Below are positions 1 through 10,198 of a stretch of 64,000 bases of DNA, piece after piece. Each line of letters starts with the position of its first letter. Positions within the stretch are counted from its first letter, which is position 1. The notes beneath the pieces were generated by a model, which worked only from the letters and a program-made list of their open reading frames with translations, had not been told where the DNA came from and made no database searches. The position numbers and the translations under genes were made by a program. The stretch is from Kaistia hirudinis (GTDB lineage: Bacteria; Pseudomonadota; Alphaproteobacteria; Rhizobiales; Kaistiaceae): contig NZ_JACIDS010000002.1 of assembly GCF_014196455.1 (NCBI RefSeq), forward strand, positions 310,001 to 374,000, written 5' to 3'.

Positions 1-1025
1 CCGGCAACACGATCCGCTGCCGTATTCCGGATTTCCTGTTCCTGCGCGCAAAGAAGGGCCTCATCTTCGATCAGCTTGCCGGGCTGATGGCGTTGCAGGT
101 TTCGGCCGCGCTGGACGGCATACGCCTGTCTCCCTCGGCGATAGCCCATTTCCACAGCTGGGAATCCGGATTTCTGACCGATTCGGTCTCGTTCTGGCGG
201 CGGATCGCGACGATGAAGACGATCTTCTCGCCCTATCTGACGACGGGCCGTCTCAAGGCATTGATCGAGAGCCGCGGCGGCACAGGGTGGACGATGACGC
301 CGGACGAGCTTCGCGTCGCCGCGGAATATGAGCGCAAGCTCAGCCAGGCCTGCATGCGCGTCGTGCTGGAGAGTTCGCTCGATCGGGAGTTCTTCACCTC
401 CTGGGTTCACCCCGAGCGTCTCGACCTGCGCTCCTTCGCCGTTGATCGCCAGGCCTCGTTCGCAGTGGAGCCACCGCGCGCCGGCCGGCTGACCTTCATT
501 GCCGGCGGACGCCCGGTTCGCGAAAAGGGCTTCGTCGAGCTTTGCCGGGAATTCGCCGCGGTTCGTGACTGGGCGAAGGACGAGGGGGTCGACGTCTCGC
601 TGGCCATCCTGTGTCGCGAGCGCAATCGCAGCAAGGGCCAGGAATACATCGTCGATATCGAGCGCGTCATCGCCGAGAAAAACCTCGGTGATTGCGTATC
701 GATCGAGCCGAAAGTCTCCCTCGACGAACTAAAACAACGAATCCGGGAATCGGACGCGTTGATCGTGCCGTCGATCTACGATCCCTATTGCCTGATGCCG
801 ACCTATTCGGTGGAGGAGAAGCGGCCGTCTTTCGTGTCCACGCATGCGGGGATCGCGGAGAATATCAGATCGCCTGAATTCACCTTCGATCCCGAGCTTG
901 AGGGCGACCTTGTTCGTGCCATTCGTGCATGGTACGCGAAGCCCTCTGTCTTCGCGTTCGAGTCCCGCTTCGCAAGTTATCTCGGCTTATATCTCGCCAA
1001 AGAGTCTCGGCCGCTATGGGAATAG
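1..1025 (+). CDS. glycosyltransferase, GT-B fold (5' end outside window)
   Basis: The reading frame is open from base 3, so the gene starts upstream of the window; about 340 residues are visible. The C-terminal half looks like a glycosyltransferase family 4-type nucleotide-sugar-binding domain: a strand with F-I-A-G-G-R, then R-E-K-G-F-V-E-L, an I-E-P-K-V-S-L-D-E-L segment, and I-V-P-S-I-Y-D-P-Y near the end where these enzymes hold their E-x7-E-like region (Y-S-V-E-E-K follows). The family moves a sugar from an activated donor onto a glycan. The stop codon lies inside the next gene (10-base overlap), which marks it as the first visible member of the glycan operon running to 6430. The donor sugar cannot be told. 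An internal ATG at 87 exists, but homology-like sequence continues upstream of it, so it is not the likely start. Confidence 0.65.
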   Translation, partial: GNTIRCRIPDFLFLRAKKGLIFDQLAGLMALQVSAALDGIRLSPSAIAHFHSWESGFLTDSVSFWRRIATMKTIFSPYLTTGRLKALIESRGGTGWTMTPDELRVAAEYERKLSQACMRVVLESSLDREFFTSWVHPERLDLRSFAVDRQASFAVEPPRAGRLTFIAGGRPVREKGFVELCREFAAVRDWAKDEGVDVSLAILCRERNRSKGQEYIVDIERVIAEKNLGDCVSIEPKVSLDELKQRIRESDALIVPSIYDPYCLMPTYSVEEKRPSFVSTHAGIAENIRSPEFTFDPELEGDLVRAIRAWYAKPSVFAFESRFASYLGLYLAKESRPLWE

Positions 1026-2140
1026 GTAATCTTCTTCTCGGCGATATCGAACAATTGCTCACTGATCGGGCGATCGGTCGACGCAAGCTGCACCGCATGT
1101 TCGGCGCGGAGTCCCAATGCTGGATCGCGGAGAACGAGATCCAGAAGATGTATCCCGGCACATCGTGCCTGCTGCTCCCCTCCGCGACCGTCGGTCTGGC
1201 GCTCGCGCTCGAAGCGCTCGACTTCGAGCCTGGCAGCGAGGTCCTCATTTCCGGCTTCGGTTGGCTTTCCAACTGGTCCTGCATCCACCGGGCCGGCCTC
1301 GTTGCGAAGTTCCTGCCCCTTGATGACAATCTGCAGTTGCGGGCGGAGGACGTCCGCGAACGGATCACCGAACGGACCCGGGCGGTCATCGTCACCCATC
1401 TCATGGGGCGCGGCCAGCAAGCGGTGGCGGATATCGCCTCGATCTGCGCCGAGCGCGGCGTCGTTCTGCTCGAGGATATCGCGCAGTCCTTCGGCGTCTC
1501 CGTTCGTGGCCGTCGGGCCGGGACGTTCGGTCTCGCCGCGTGGTGCTCGTTCAACCACCACAAGCTGCTCAGCACCGGCGATGGCGGCTGCATCCTGTCG
1601 ACCGACCCGGAGTTCTTCGCCCGCATGAGCGGCCTGCATGACCACGGGCTCGTGATGAAGGGCGGCAAGCGCCGGCCGGGCGCGTCGATCCAGCCCGGAA
1701 TGTCGTTGCGCTCGAGCGAGGTCGTCGGAGCGGTGCTGCGGGGGCAACTGGCGCGCTTCAACCTGATCCGCACGAAGATCCTCATGCAGTACGACGCGAT
1801 GGCACAGGCTTGCCAGCGTCGTCTGCAGGTCCGGCTGATCGATCCGAATCCCGGTGATCTGCCCTTCACGGTCCTCTTCGAGCGTCCGGATCGCCTGATC
1901 TATCCGACGCTCGTCGACTCGGGTTGGCACGTGGCCTCCAACGTGCCGTGGCAGCGCGAGTCTTTCGAAGGCGCACTCGCGTCGGATCCGGCCCTGGCAG
2001 CGACGCTGACGCGCATCGGCTCGGTTTCCGCGCTCGGCTCCGGCTTCGTCGATCCCTATTTCGCAATCGCCGACGGCATCGACATCACGGATGACGTGTC
2101 GGCCGTTGACGATGTCCTTTCCCGACTCGAGATCAACTGA
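1016..2140 (+). CDS. DegT/DnrJ/EryC1/StrS-family PLP aminotransferase
   Basis: This 374-residue protein looks like a nucleotide-sugar aminotransferase. The family makes amino sugars by PLP-dependent transamination of keto-sugars. Visible motifs: L-E-D-I-A-Q-S, in which the Asp contacts the PLP pyridine nitrogen, followed about 30 residues on by S-F-N-H-H-K-L-L-S-T-G-D-G-G, in which the Lys should be the Schiff-base residue. An earlier in-frame start at 929 would lie deep in the preceding gene; the ATG at 1016 gives the normal family N-terminus and overlaps the preceding stop by 10 bases. The stop overlaps the next start as TGATG. It probably supplies an amino sugar that the neighbouring transferases and the acyltransferase then use. 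The specific sugar is not deducible. Confidence 0.75.
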   Translation: MGIGNLLLGDIEQLLTDRAIGRRKLHRMFGAESQCWIAENEIQKMYPGTSCLLLPSATVGLALALEALDFEPGSEVLISGFGWLSNWSCIHRAGLVAKFLPLDDNLQLRAEDVRERITERTRAVIVTHLMGRGQQAVADIASICAERGVVLLEDIAQSFGVSVRGRRAGTFGLAAWCSFNHHKLLSTGDGGCILSTDPEFFARMSGLHDHGLVMKGGKRRPGASIQPGMSLRSSEVVGAVLRGQLARFNLIRTKILMQYDAMAQACQRRLQVRLIDPNPGDLPFTVLFERPDRLIYPTLVDSGWHVASNVPWQRESFEGALASDPALAATLTRIGSVSALGSGFVDPYFAIADGIDITDDVSAVDDVLSRLEIN

Positions 2141-2643
2141 TGAACCTTCATCTTATCGGCTCGGACGCCGACCGGCGGGAAACGCGCCTCGACGGCATCG
2201 AGATCCGCGCAGTCGCAGCCTTGATGGCTGAGACGTTCCAGCGCCTGATCGTCGCCGATTCCGGTGTCGGTCTGGTCGCGGATTTCGCGAAGGCGTTCGC
2301 CTCCTTCGGCGAGGTCGCCGCGGTGGCGCCCGGCGAGAGCGAGTGGGCCCGCCGGGGATCGCGTTTCGCCGGGGCGGATGCCGTCCTGTGCTATCCAGGC
2401 GGACTGGGCACCTTGGCCTCGCTGTTCGGTCTGCTCTCGGGAGCGGCCCCCGACGGGCCCCCGGTCACTCCGTCGATCTACCTGTACAATTGGGAGAAGT
2501 TCTACGCGCCTCTCCTGCTGCAGATTGAGACAGCGCTTGTCACGGGTCTGATCCGGCCCGAAGCGATCGCCGCGCTGAGGGTATTCGAGAGCGTCGAGGA
2601 ACTCGCCCAGCAATTGTGCGGGCCGGACGCCGATGGCCCCTGA
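2140..2643 (+). CDS. LOG-like Rossmann-fold protein (TIGR00725/lysine-decarboxylase-like)
   Basis: A 167-residue protein with the overall plan of the LOG (Lonely guy)/lysine decarboxylase-like family, whose best known members cleave nucleoside monophosphates. The diagnostic loop is present as Y-P-G-G-L-G-T at about residues 84-90, and the C-terminal third has the typical Y-L-Y-N-x4-Y-x2-L-L pattern and a final V-F-E-S-V-E-E-L. The canonical motif is P-G-G-x-G-T-x-x-E; here the Glu position is occupied by a hydrophobic/serine stretch, so the usual hydrolase activity is doubtful. It is translationally coupled to the aminotransferase (TGATG) and overlaps the next gene by 11 bases, so it belongs to the glycan operon. 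What a LOG-like protein does there is not known to me. Confidence 0.5.
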   Translation: MNLHLIGSDADRRETRLDGIEIRAVAALMAETFQRLIVADSGVGLVADFAKAFASFGEVAAVAPGESEWARRGSRFAGADAVLCYPGGLGTLASLFGLLSGAAPDGPPVTPSIYLYNWEKFYAPLLLQIETALVTGLIRPEAIAALRVFESVEELAQQLCGPDADGP

Positions 2644-3574
2644 AGCCGGTACGGATCCCTTCATCGGTCCGCGCGATCTCCGCGAGCAGTTCGCAAATGA
2701 CGTGGTGCGCGAGCATTTTGCGAAGCGAGCCCCGGCAGAGGCTGTCTATCGCCAGGATGGCGACGGCTATTGCCTGATCGCGCAGCAGGGATCCGGGGCG
2801 CGCGGCTTGACCGTGCCTGCCGCCAATGAGGCGGATTTCATGTTCCACGGCAATCCTGGTCGGACCGGCGAAGACTTGGCTGAATTCATCGCCGATGCCG
2901 CGGTTCGCTCGGGTGTCGACCATCTGAGATTGCCGTTGCTTTCGCAGGGGCAGGCCGCATTCCTTCGGGCACAACTCGGCCGACGATTGCCGGAATGGGT
3001 CTTCGGAGAGGGCCTGGCATCCGTCTCGCCCGTGACGAGGGCGCGCCCTGTGACGGTTCCCGACAGCTTCCGCCGTGCCATGCGCAAAGCCGCGCAGGCC
3101 GGTTACAACATTGAACTGTCATCGCGCTTCGATACAGCAGAGCTTGTGCCGCTGCACGAAATGAGGTGGGGAAAAGGGAGTCGTGGATCGAGCTTCTTCG
3201 AGATGCTGTCGCGACTCCTGTCGGAGGGTTGTGCAGAATACATCGTCGCGCGCGATGACAATGGTACTCTGGTCGGAGCGCAGGTCGATATCCTCGGCTC
3301 GTCGACCCGTCATTTTTACTACTGCGTAAACAACAGTGCGGTCCTGGCCGGCATCGGAACCGCGGTCATGGGCTTCAGTTGGAAGCGTTTCGTCGAGAGC
3401 GACGGCGAAGAGATATATTCGTTCGGCCGGGGGGCTGAGCCATATAAGTACAGGTATGCCGATGGCGTTCGCGCATGGTTTGAGTTGCGCGGGTTCTACG
3501 TCCGGGGCGCTTGTCCGCGGGGTAGGATGCAGTCGGCTGCTGGGTCTGTTCGAGATCCGAGTCTGGGAGGATGA
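2633..3574 (+). CDS. FemAB/GNAT-like acyltransferase (BioF2-like)
   Basis: A 313-residue protein whose second half reads like the GNAT_acetyltr_6 / FemAB-like fold: S-F-R-R-A-M-R-K-A near residue 145, then L-H-E-M-R-W-G-K, Y-I-V-A-R-D, L-V-G-A-Q-V, a Y-Y-C-V-N-N strand and a final G-R-G-A-E-P-Y-K-Y-R-Y. That ending (F-x-x-G-x-x-Y-K) is typical of proteins that acylate amino sugars or peptidoglycan-like substrates. It starts 11 bases inside the LOG-like gene and stops four bases before the next start, so it is co-translated. With the aminotransferase upstream, N-acylation of an amino sugar is a reasonable inference. No catalytic residue can be assigned with certainty. Confidence 0.55.
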   Translation: MAPEAGTDPFIGPRDLREQFANDVVREHFAKRAPAEAVYRQDGDGYCLIAQQGSGARGLTVPAANEADFMFHGNPGRTGEDLAEFIADAAVRSGVDHLRLPLLSQGQAAFLRAQLGRRLPEWVFGEGLASVSPVTRARPVTVPDSFRRAMRKAAQAGYNIELSSRFDTAELVPLHEMRWGKGSRGSSFFEMLSRLLSEGCAEYIVARDDNGTLVGAQVDILGSSTRHFYYCVNNSAVLAGIGTAVMGFSWKRFVESDGEEIYSFGRGAEPYKYRYADGVRAWFELRGFYVRGACPRGRMQSAAGSVRDPSLGG

Positions 3575-3577
3575 GAA

Positions 3578-5569
3578 TTGCGGACTGCCGTCATCTCGAT
3601 GGTGCGTAACGAGGCCGATGTCATCGAGACATGGCTCAATCACCATTTGAACCTGTTTGACGACCTGTTCATCGCCGATCATCTCTCCGACGATGGTACT
3701 TATGAGTTCCTGAAGTCGGTGGCCGATGCCGACGACCGGGTGCACCTCATCCGCTACGAGGCGCCCTCCTATGATCAGGACGTCGTCTTCGATGCCCTGC
3801 GGCGTCAGGTCCTGGATACATCGGAAGCAGAGTTGCTCTTCGTGCTCGATGCCGACGAGTTCCTGCCGTTCGACTCGACCGCGGCTTTTCAGGAAGCGCT
3901 GGAAGCTGCTGCCGAGCACAATCTGATGCGTTTCCCCTGGCGCAATGCCTATCCGAGCGTTCCCGACGGATTTGGCGTCGCGTTCGATGGTTTCGCGTCC
4001 AAGGAGTTGTCCGGCTACGGCAAGATCGCGATGCGCCGGCATATCGCTGCCGACGGCCTCTACCGCATTCCCAAAGGCGCGCACTGGCTCGAGCATTCGA
4101 TGATCGGTGTGGTCGAGGGGGCGGATGTCGGCGAACTGCTGCATTTTCCGGTCCGCTCGATCGATCAGATCTGGCGCAAGGTGATGCAGGGATGCGAGGC
4201 CTATCTCGCCATTCCGGGCTATGACGGTCTCGAGGGTGCGCACTGGATCGACCTCCTCGAGGCTCTGCTCTCCGGGAGGACCGACTGGAGCCTTGCGCCG
4301 ATCCTGGTGCATGACTATGGCCGCAAGCGCACGCCCGAAACGGCCGCGCAGGCCATCGAGTCCTTCGAGCCGCGCAGCTTCCAGTTCATAGCCGCTGCGG
4401 CCGGGGCAGCCGCGATCGTGCGGAGCGCGGCTGTCGAACCGGTGGTTCAGGCTGACCGGGCTACAGCCGGGCGCAAGCTTCTGGCGCGCCTGCAGGGTTT
4501 GAGCGCCGAGCTTCGGGGCGCGACCGGCAAAGACAACCGCATTTCCGTCGTGGATGGCGTGATACGCCATCCAAGCGACCTGGTGGCCAGCCGATTCTCC
4601 GCATTGCCCCCTCTGGACGCCGCCACGCCGACGCTGCCCGAACTCACCGATGCGCTGGACTCCGCGTTCCGCGACATCGAGGACCGTGCGCCCAGCGCAT
4701 GGGGCGAGCACATTCCCTTTCTATTTGCGCTGATCGCGCTCGTCCGGCCGCGCCGGTATGTCGAACTCGGCGTGCACAACGGCACCAGCTTCTTCGCGGC
4801 CTGCCAGGCCATGCGGTTCGAGGGTGTGGAGGGCGAGTGCATCGCGGTCGACAACTGGATCGGCGATCCCCATGCCGGCGCGCACTCGCCGAATGTGTTC
4901 AATACATTTGTCGGACGCCTGTTCGAGAAGTACAGCGATCTGGCTGGCTTCATCCGCAAGGACTTCGCGCAGGCGAGCGAGCAGTTCGCTCCCGGTTCCG
5001 TCGATCTGCTGCATATCGATGGCTTCCATACGCTGGCTGCCGTCCGGGGCGATTTCAACGGCTGGCTCGACAAGCTGAGCGACCATGGCGTCGTGCTGTT
5101 TCACGACACCAACGAGTTCCAGTCTGACTTCGGCGTATGGCGCTTCTGGCGGCTGATCCGCGAGCGCTATCCCTTCGTCGAGTTCGGTCACGGGCATGGC
5201 CTCGGTGTTCTCGTGGTCGGCGAGAAGAGCCGTCTTCGCGGCGTGCTGCAGGGCGGCGAGACGCTGATCACGTCGCCGCGTCTCAACGAACTTTATCAGG
5301 TGGTGTTCGGCAATCTCGGGCGCCTCAACTGGTCGCCGGATACGGGCGTTCCGATTGGCCAGGTCGTTCCGCAGCTGGAAGGTCTGTCGCCGCGTCATGA
5401 GGCGGCGCAACTGCGCGAACTCTTGCGCGTGCAGGAACTGGTCGTTCAGGAACAGGCGGAAAGGATCCGGGACCTTCAGGCGCGACTCAACCGATATGAC
5501 CGGTCGATCTATGGCCGGGCGAGATCAGCCATCCGCAGAATGAGGCTCGGCACCTCGTCGGGTTCTTAG
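3578..5569 (+). CDS. GT2 glycosyltransferase / class I methyltransferase fusion
   Basis: A 663-residue protein with two domains. Residues about 1-250 are a GT-A type family 2 transferase of the Glyco_tranf_2_4 kind: A-V-I-S-M-V-R-N-E-A-D at the N-terminus and L-D-A-D-E-F (metal-binding DxD) near residue 90. Residues about 380-545 form a SAM-dependent methyltransferase of the Methyltransf_24 kind: Y-V-E-L-G-V-H-N-G-T, D-L-L-H-I-D-G-F-H-T and G-V-V-L-F-H-D-T-N. The last 60 residues are charged and heptad-like, so probably coiled coil. The start is TTG at 3578, preceded by GGGAGG at about 8 bases; no better ATG is nearby. One chain may add a sugar and then O-methylate the glycan. Fusion of the two activities is seen in capsule and O-antigen loci. 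Confidence 0.7.
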   Translation: MRTAVISMVRNEADVIETWLNHHLNLFDDLFIADHLSDDGTYEFLKSVADADDRVHLIRYEAPSYDQDVVFDALRRQVLDTSEAELLFVLDADEFLPFDSTAAFQEALEAAAEHNLMRFPWRNAYPSVPDGFGVAFDGFASKELSGYGKIAMRRHIAADGLYRIPKGAHWLEHSMIGVVEGADVGELLHFPVRSIDQIWRKVMQGCEAYLAIPGYDGLEGAHWIDLLEALLSGRTDWSLAPILVHDYGRKRTPETAAQAIESFEPRSFQFIAAAAGAAAIVRSAAVEPVVQADRATAGRKLLARLQGLSAELRGATGKDNRISVVDGVIRHPSDLVASRFSALPPLDAATPTLPELTDALDSAFRDIEDRAPSAWGEHIPFLFALIALVRPRRYVELGVHNGTSFFAACQAMRFEGVEGECIAVDNWIGDPHAGAHSPNVFNTFVGRLFEKYSDLAGFIRKDFAQASEQFAPGSVDLLHIDGFHTLAAVRGDFNGWLDKLSDHGVVLFHDTNEFQSDFGVWRFWRLIRERYPFVEFGHGHGLGVLVVGEKSRLRGVLQGGETLITSPRLNELYQVVFGNLGRLNWSPDTGVPIGQVVPQLEGLSPRHEAAQLRELLRVQELVVQEQAERIRDLQARLNRYDRSIYGRARSAIRRMRLGTSSGS

Positions 5570-5701
5570 CCGTGATGAACCCGATAGGCCTCGACCCCGT
5601 GTCGGCAGGCTGCGGTGGTCTGTCGGACACTAGAGTGGCTGGGGCCCTGGGCCTTTGGCCGGCTTGCTCCTTTGGTGAATTCGGCCGGGGGGCCTGCTGA
5701 C

Positions 5702-6430
5702 GTGGCCCGTTTTGCGTCCTTCTGGTTCGGGGGCTCGCTCAGCGGCTTCGAGCGCTATTGCATCTCCAGTTTCATCCGGTGGGGGCACAGCTTCCAGCTC
5801 TACAGCTACGATCCGGAACTGGCCGTCCCGGAAGGCTGCGAGCTTGTTCCGGCTGAATCGATCCTGCCGAGGGACAAGGTCTTCTTCTATTCTGAGAGCC
5901 CCGGCCGCAAGGTGTCCGCCTTCTCCAACATGTTCCGCTATTCGATGATCTACGAGACCGGAACCTGCTGGGTCGATACCGACGTCGTTTGCCTGGGCGC
6001 TGATTTCGTCGAGGCGCCCTATGTCTTCGCCCGGCAAGACGAAGAGTATTTCAACGGCGCCATCTTGAGATTTCCTGCCGGCCACGAGGCGATGCAACTG
6101 GCCTCCGAATACTGCTGGGAAGTGCGGAAGACCAGTGTCTGGGGCGATCTCGGGCCGCGCCTGATGACCAAGGTGATCGCGGAATACGGCCTCGCGAACG
6201 AAGCCGTCGACACGCATCTGCTCTACCCCGTTCACTGGCGCGACGCGATCCAGCTGTTCGATCCGTCCGAACGGGAACACGTCGCCGCGAGGGTTTCCGG
6301 CGCGATGATGCTGCACCTGTGGAACGAGACATTCTCGACACGAGGGATCAGCAAGAACCAGATGCCGCCGCCTGGCAGCTATCTCGCCGAGAGCATCCGC
6401 GCCTCCGGGGCCGAGCGCTTCTTCAGCTAG
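5702..6430 (+). CDS. GT32-like glycosyltransferase (DXD sugar-binding region)
   Basis: About 242 residues. The central stretch F-R-Y-x-M-I-Y-E-T-G-x-C-W-V-D-T-D-V-V holds the DxD motif of the 'glycosyltransferase sugar-binding region' family (GT32-like), followed by F-N-G-A-I-L-R-F and a region rich in aromatic residues. The frame is open back to GTG 5615. The 5702 GTG is preferred because it is preceded by a G-run at 5687-5692 and because the recognisable domain begins right after it; 5615 and 5675 remain possible. It is the last gene of the glycan cluster, separated from the preceding stop by about 130 bases. Its stop codon overlaps that of the convergent CoA-transferase gene by four bases. 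Confidence 0.6.
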   Translation: MARFASFWFGGSLSGFERYCISSFIRWGHSFQLYSYDPELAVPEGCELVPAESILPRDKVFFYSESPGRKVSAFSNMFRYSMIYETGTCWVDTDVVCLGADFVEAPYVFARQDEEYFNGAILRFPAGHEAMQLASEYCWEVRKTSVWGDLGPRLMTKVIAEYGLANEAVDTHLLYPVHWRDAIQLFDPSEREHVAARVSGAMMLHLWNETFSTRGISKNQMPPPGSYLAESIRASGAERFFS

Positions 6431-7581
6431 GCGGCGCCATCAAGCCCCTCGATCTCTGCGCGGATCTCCTCGTCATGCTCGCCGAGCCGCGGTGCGCGGC
6501 GGTCGAGCTTGAGGCTGCCGTCCGACAGGCTGATCGGCGTCCGCACGCCCGCAATGCCGTCGGGCGCGATTTGCATGCCGCGGGCGATGACCTGCGGGTC
6601 GGCGAAGACGTCGGCGACCGTATTGATCGGGCCCGCCGGCACGCCGACCATCTCCAGCGCGGCGAGCAATTCATCGCGGCTCCAACCGCGCGTGCGGGCC
6701 GCGATCCGCTCCGTCAGGTCCTTGCGGTGGGCGACGCGGGCGGCATTGGTCGCAAAGCGCGGATCAGAGGGCAGGTCCTCCTCGCCGATCACCGAACAGA
6801 AGCGCGCGAACTGTCCGTCATTGCCGACTGCGAGAATGAAATGCCCATCGCGCACGGGAAGCGTCTGGTAGGGCGCGATGTTGGGATGCGCATTGCCGAG
6901 CCGATGCGGCGGCGTGCCGGTGACGAGATAGTTCATCGCCTGGTTGGCGAGCACGCCGGTCATGCTGTCGAGCAGCGACATGTCGATCTGCTGGCCGAGC
7001 CCTGTCCGCTCGCGCTGTGCGAGCGCCGCCTGGATCGCGACGACGCCATAGAGGCCCGTGAAGATATCGGCGAAGGCGACGCCGATCTTCTGCGGCTCGC
7101 CTTCGGGGTCGCCGGTCAGGTCCATGATGCCGGACATGCCCTGGACTAGAAAGTCATAGCCCGCGCGCTCGCGATAGGGGCCGGTGTGGCCGAAGCCGGT
7201 GATCGAGCAATAGACGAGGCGGGGATTGAGCGCCTTGAGGCTCTCATAGTCGAGCCCGAACTTGGCAAGGCCGCCGAACTTGAAGTTCTCGATGACGACA
7301 TCCGCCGTGGCGATCAGGCGGCGGACGAATGCGAGATCCTCCGGCGCGCGGAAATCCGCGACGACGGAGCGCTTGCCGCGGTTGCAGGCATGGAAATAGG
7401 CGGCGGTCGTCTCGCCGCCATGCTCCACGAAAGGCGGCCCCCAGCGGCGCGTATCGTCGCCCTCGGGGCTCTCGACCTTGATCACATCGGCGCCGAGATC
7501 GGCCAGCGTCTGGCCGATCCAGGGGCCTGCAAGGATGCGGGCGAGCTCGACGACCCGCAGCCCCGCATGCGGATGATCCAT
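6427..7581 (-). CDS. family III CoA-transferase (CaiB/BaiF), probable succinyl-CoA:glutarate CoA-transferase
   Basis: A 384-residue family III CoA-transferase. N-terminal V-V-E-L-A-R-I-L-A-G-P and G-A-D-V-I-K-V-E are typical, and the catalytic Asp is expected in the Q-I-D-M-S-L-L-D-S segment about 180 residues in. The ATG at 7581 begins 11 bases after the stop of the glutaryl-CoA dehydrogenase gene, so the two form an operon. This pairing is known for glutarate use: the transferase loads CoA from succinyl-CoA onto glutarate and the dehydrogenase oxidises the product. The exact acyl acceptor is inferred from the neighbour rather than from the transferase sequence itself. Confidence 0.8.
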   Translation of the reverse strand: MDHPHAGLRVVELARILAGPWIGQTLADLGADVIKVESPEGDDTRRWGPPFVEHGGETTAAYFHACNRGKRSVVADFRAPEDLAFVRRLIATADVVIENFKFGGLAKFGLDYESLKALNPRLVYCSITGFGHTGPYRERAGYDFLVQGMSGIMDLTGDPEGEPQKIGVAFADIFTGLYGVVAIQAALAQRERTGLGQQIDMSLLDSMTGVLANQAMNYLVTGTPPHRLGNAHPNIAPYQTLPVRDGHFILAVGNDGQFARFCSVIGEEDLPSDPRFATNAARVAHRKDLTERIAARTRGWSRDELLAALEMVGVPAGPINTVADVFADPQVIARGMQIAPDGIAGVRTPISLSDGSLKLDRRAPRLGEHDEEIRAEIEGLDGAA

Positions 7582-7592
7582 AGTGTGTCCGA

Positions 7593-8822
<1,230 letters not shown>

Positions 8823-8955
8823 GGTCTCTCTCTCAACGACGACGGTGTCTCGCGGCTCAGCGCGACACGAGGGTCACCGAGCTAATACGCCGGAAGCGGC
8901 ACCGTGCAAAGCTGCACCGGACGGGAGGTGACCGAGTGCGCGACGGCTCGGACGT

Positions 8956-10185
8956 TCAGGCGTTGAGCAGGCGCTTCAACGGCAATCCCGCGTTGGCGAC
9001 GTCGGCGGGCGACGGCCGCGCCTGGCGTCCGATCAACATCTCCGCAATCCGAACATCTTTCGCGATCCGGCCGTTCGGCCCGAAGGCGCTTGCGGCGACG
9101 AGGCGGTTGTCGGGGGCGAGGTGGAGGAGCATGTGGCAGTCTTCGCCGAGGTCGCGGCGCACGGTTTGCGTGCCCTCGTCGGGGAGGCCCGCGATCTGCA
9201 GCGTCGCGTCATACTGGTCGGACCAGAACCAGGGTACGGCTGCGTAGGGTTCCGACGCGCCCAGCAGGGCGCGGGCGGCGTGGTTGCCCTGGTCCTGAGC
9301 GTTGCGCCAGGCCTCCAGGCGGACGCGCCGGCCGCCATAGAGGGCGAGCGGGAAGGAGCAGCAATCGCCGGCGGCGAAGATGTCCGCATCGCTGGTGCGG
9401 AGGTGTTCATCGGCCTTGATGCCATTGTCGATCGCGAGGCCCGCCGCTTCGGCGAGCGCCGTTTCCGGAATCGCGCCGATGCCGGCGATGATGCCGTCGC
9501 AGGCGATCGTCTCGCCCTGTGCGAGGCGGATCGTGGCGCCGCCGGCACCGGCCTCGATGGCTTCGATGCCGGCACCGAGGATGAGACGGACCCCCTCGGC
9601 CGCGTGGCGCCGCGCGACCTCGGCGGCGATCGCTTCCGGCACGGCGCGGCGGAGCAGTCTCGGCGCCATCTCGATGACCGTCACCGCGCAGCCGCGCATG
9701 CGCGCCGCGGCCGCGAGCTCGAGCCCGATGAAGCCGCCGCCGATGAGGACGATCCGCCGTTCCGGCGTCAGATGGCTGCGCAGCGCCAGGGCGTCTGAGA
9801 AGCTGCGCAGATAGAGCACGCCGTCGGCGCCGGGCAGGGCGAGGCGCCGGGGTCGAGCCCCCGTGGCGAGCAGCAGGCGATCATAGGCGAGGACGGCGCC
9901 GTCCGATGTCGTGACGCTGTGCGCAGCCCGGTCGATCGCGGTCACCACCGTGCCGCGCATCAGCGTGATGTCGTGCTCGGTGAGCGTTGCCTCGGAGAGG
10001 ATGAAGGCCGGCGCCGGATCGTCGACGGCGTTCAGCACGGCCTTGGAGAGCGGCGGACGCTCATAGGGCAGATGCGGCTCGTCACCGATCAGGGTGACGG
10101 AGCCGGTAAAGCCGTTCTCACGCAGCGCCATGGCGGCGCGCGCCCCCGCCTCGCCGGCGCCGATGATGACGATGCGCTCGCTCAC
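8956..10185 (-). CDS. FAD-dependent ferredoxin reductase (rhodocoxin/putidaredoxin reductase type)
   Basis: A 409-residue reductase of the pyridine nucleotide-disulfide oxidoreductase fold without the redox cysteine pair. The FAD-binding I-I-G-A-G-E-A-G is at residues 6-13 and the NAD-binding L-I-G-G-G-F-I-G near residue 150. Y-E-R-P-P-L-S-K is a hallmark of ferredoxin reductases feeding Rieske or [2Fe-2S] ferredoxins. It starts with GTG 13 bases after the stop of the Rieske gene, so it should be the electron donor (NAD(P)H to ferredoxin) for the oxygenase formed with the desaturase-like protein. The trio resembles rhizobial MocDEF; that likeness is a family-level judgement. Confidence 0.85.
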   Translation of the reverse strand: MSERIVIIGAGEAGARAAMALRENGFTGSVTLIGDEPHLPYERPPLSKAVLNAVDDPAPAFILSEATLTEHDITLMRGTVVTAIDRAAHSVTTSDGAVLAYDRLLLATGARPRRLALPGADGVLYLRSFSDALALRSHLTPERRIVLIGGGFIGLELAAAARMRGCAVTVIEMAPRLLRRAVPEAIAAEVARRHAAEGVRLILGAGIEAIEAGAGGATIRLAQGETIACDGIIAGIGAIPETALAEAAGLAIDNGIKADEHLRTSDADIFAAGDCCSFPLALYGGRRVRLEAWRNAQDQGNHAARALLGASEPYAAVPWFWSDQYDATLQIAGLPDEGTQTVRRDLGEDCHMLLHLAPDNRLVAASAFGPNGRIAKDVRIAEMLIGRQARPSPADVANAGLPLKRLLNA

Positions 10186-10198
10186 TGCCCTTCTGCCA

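Noticed and set aside
929-1015. Upstream start for the aminotransferase
   Set aside because: It would overlap the preceding gene by about 97 bases and adds Arg-rich sequence without family likeness.
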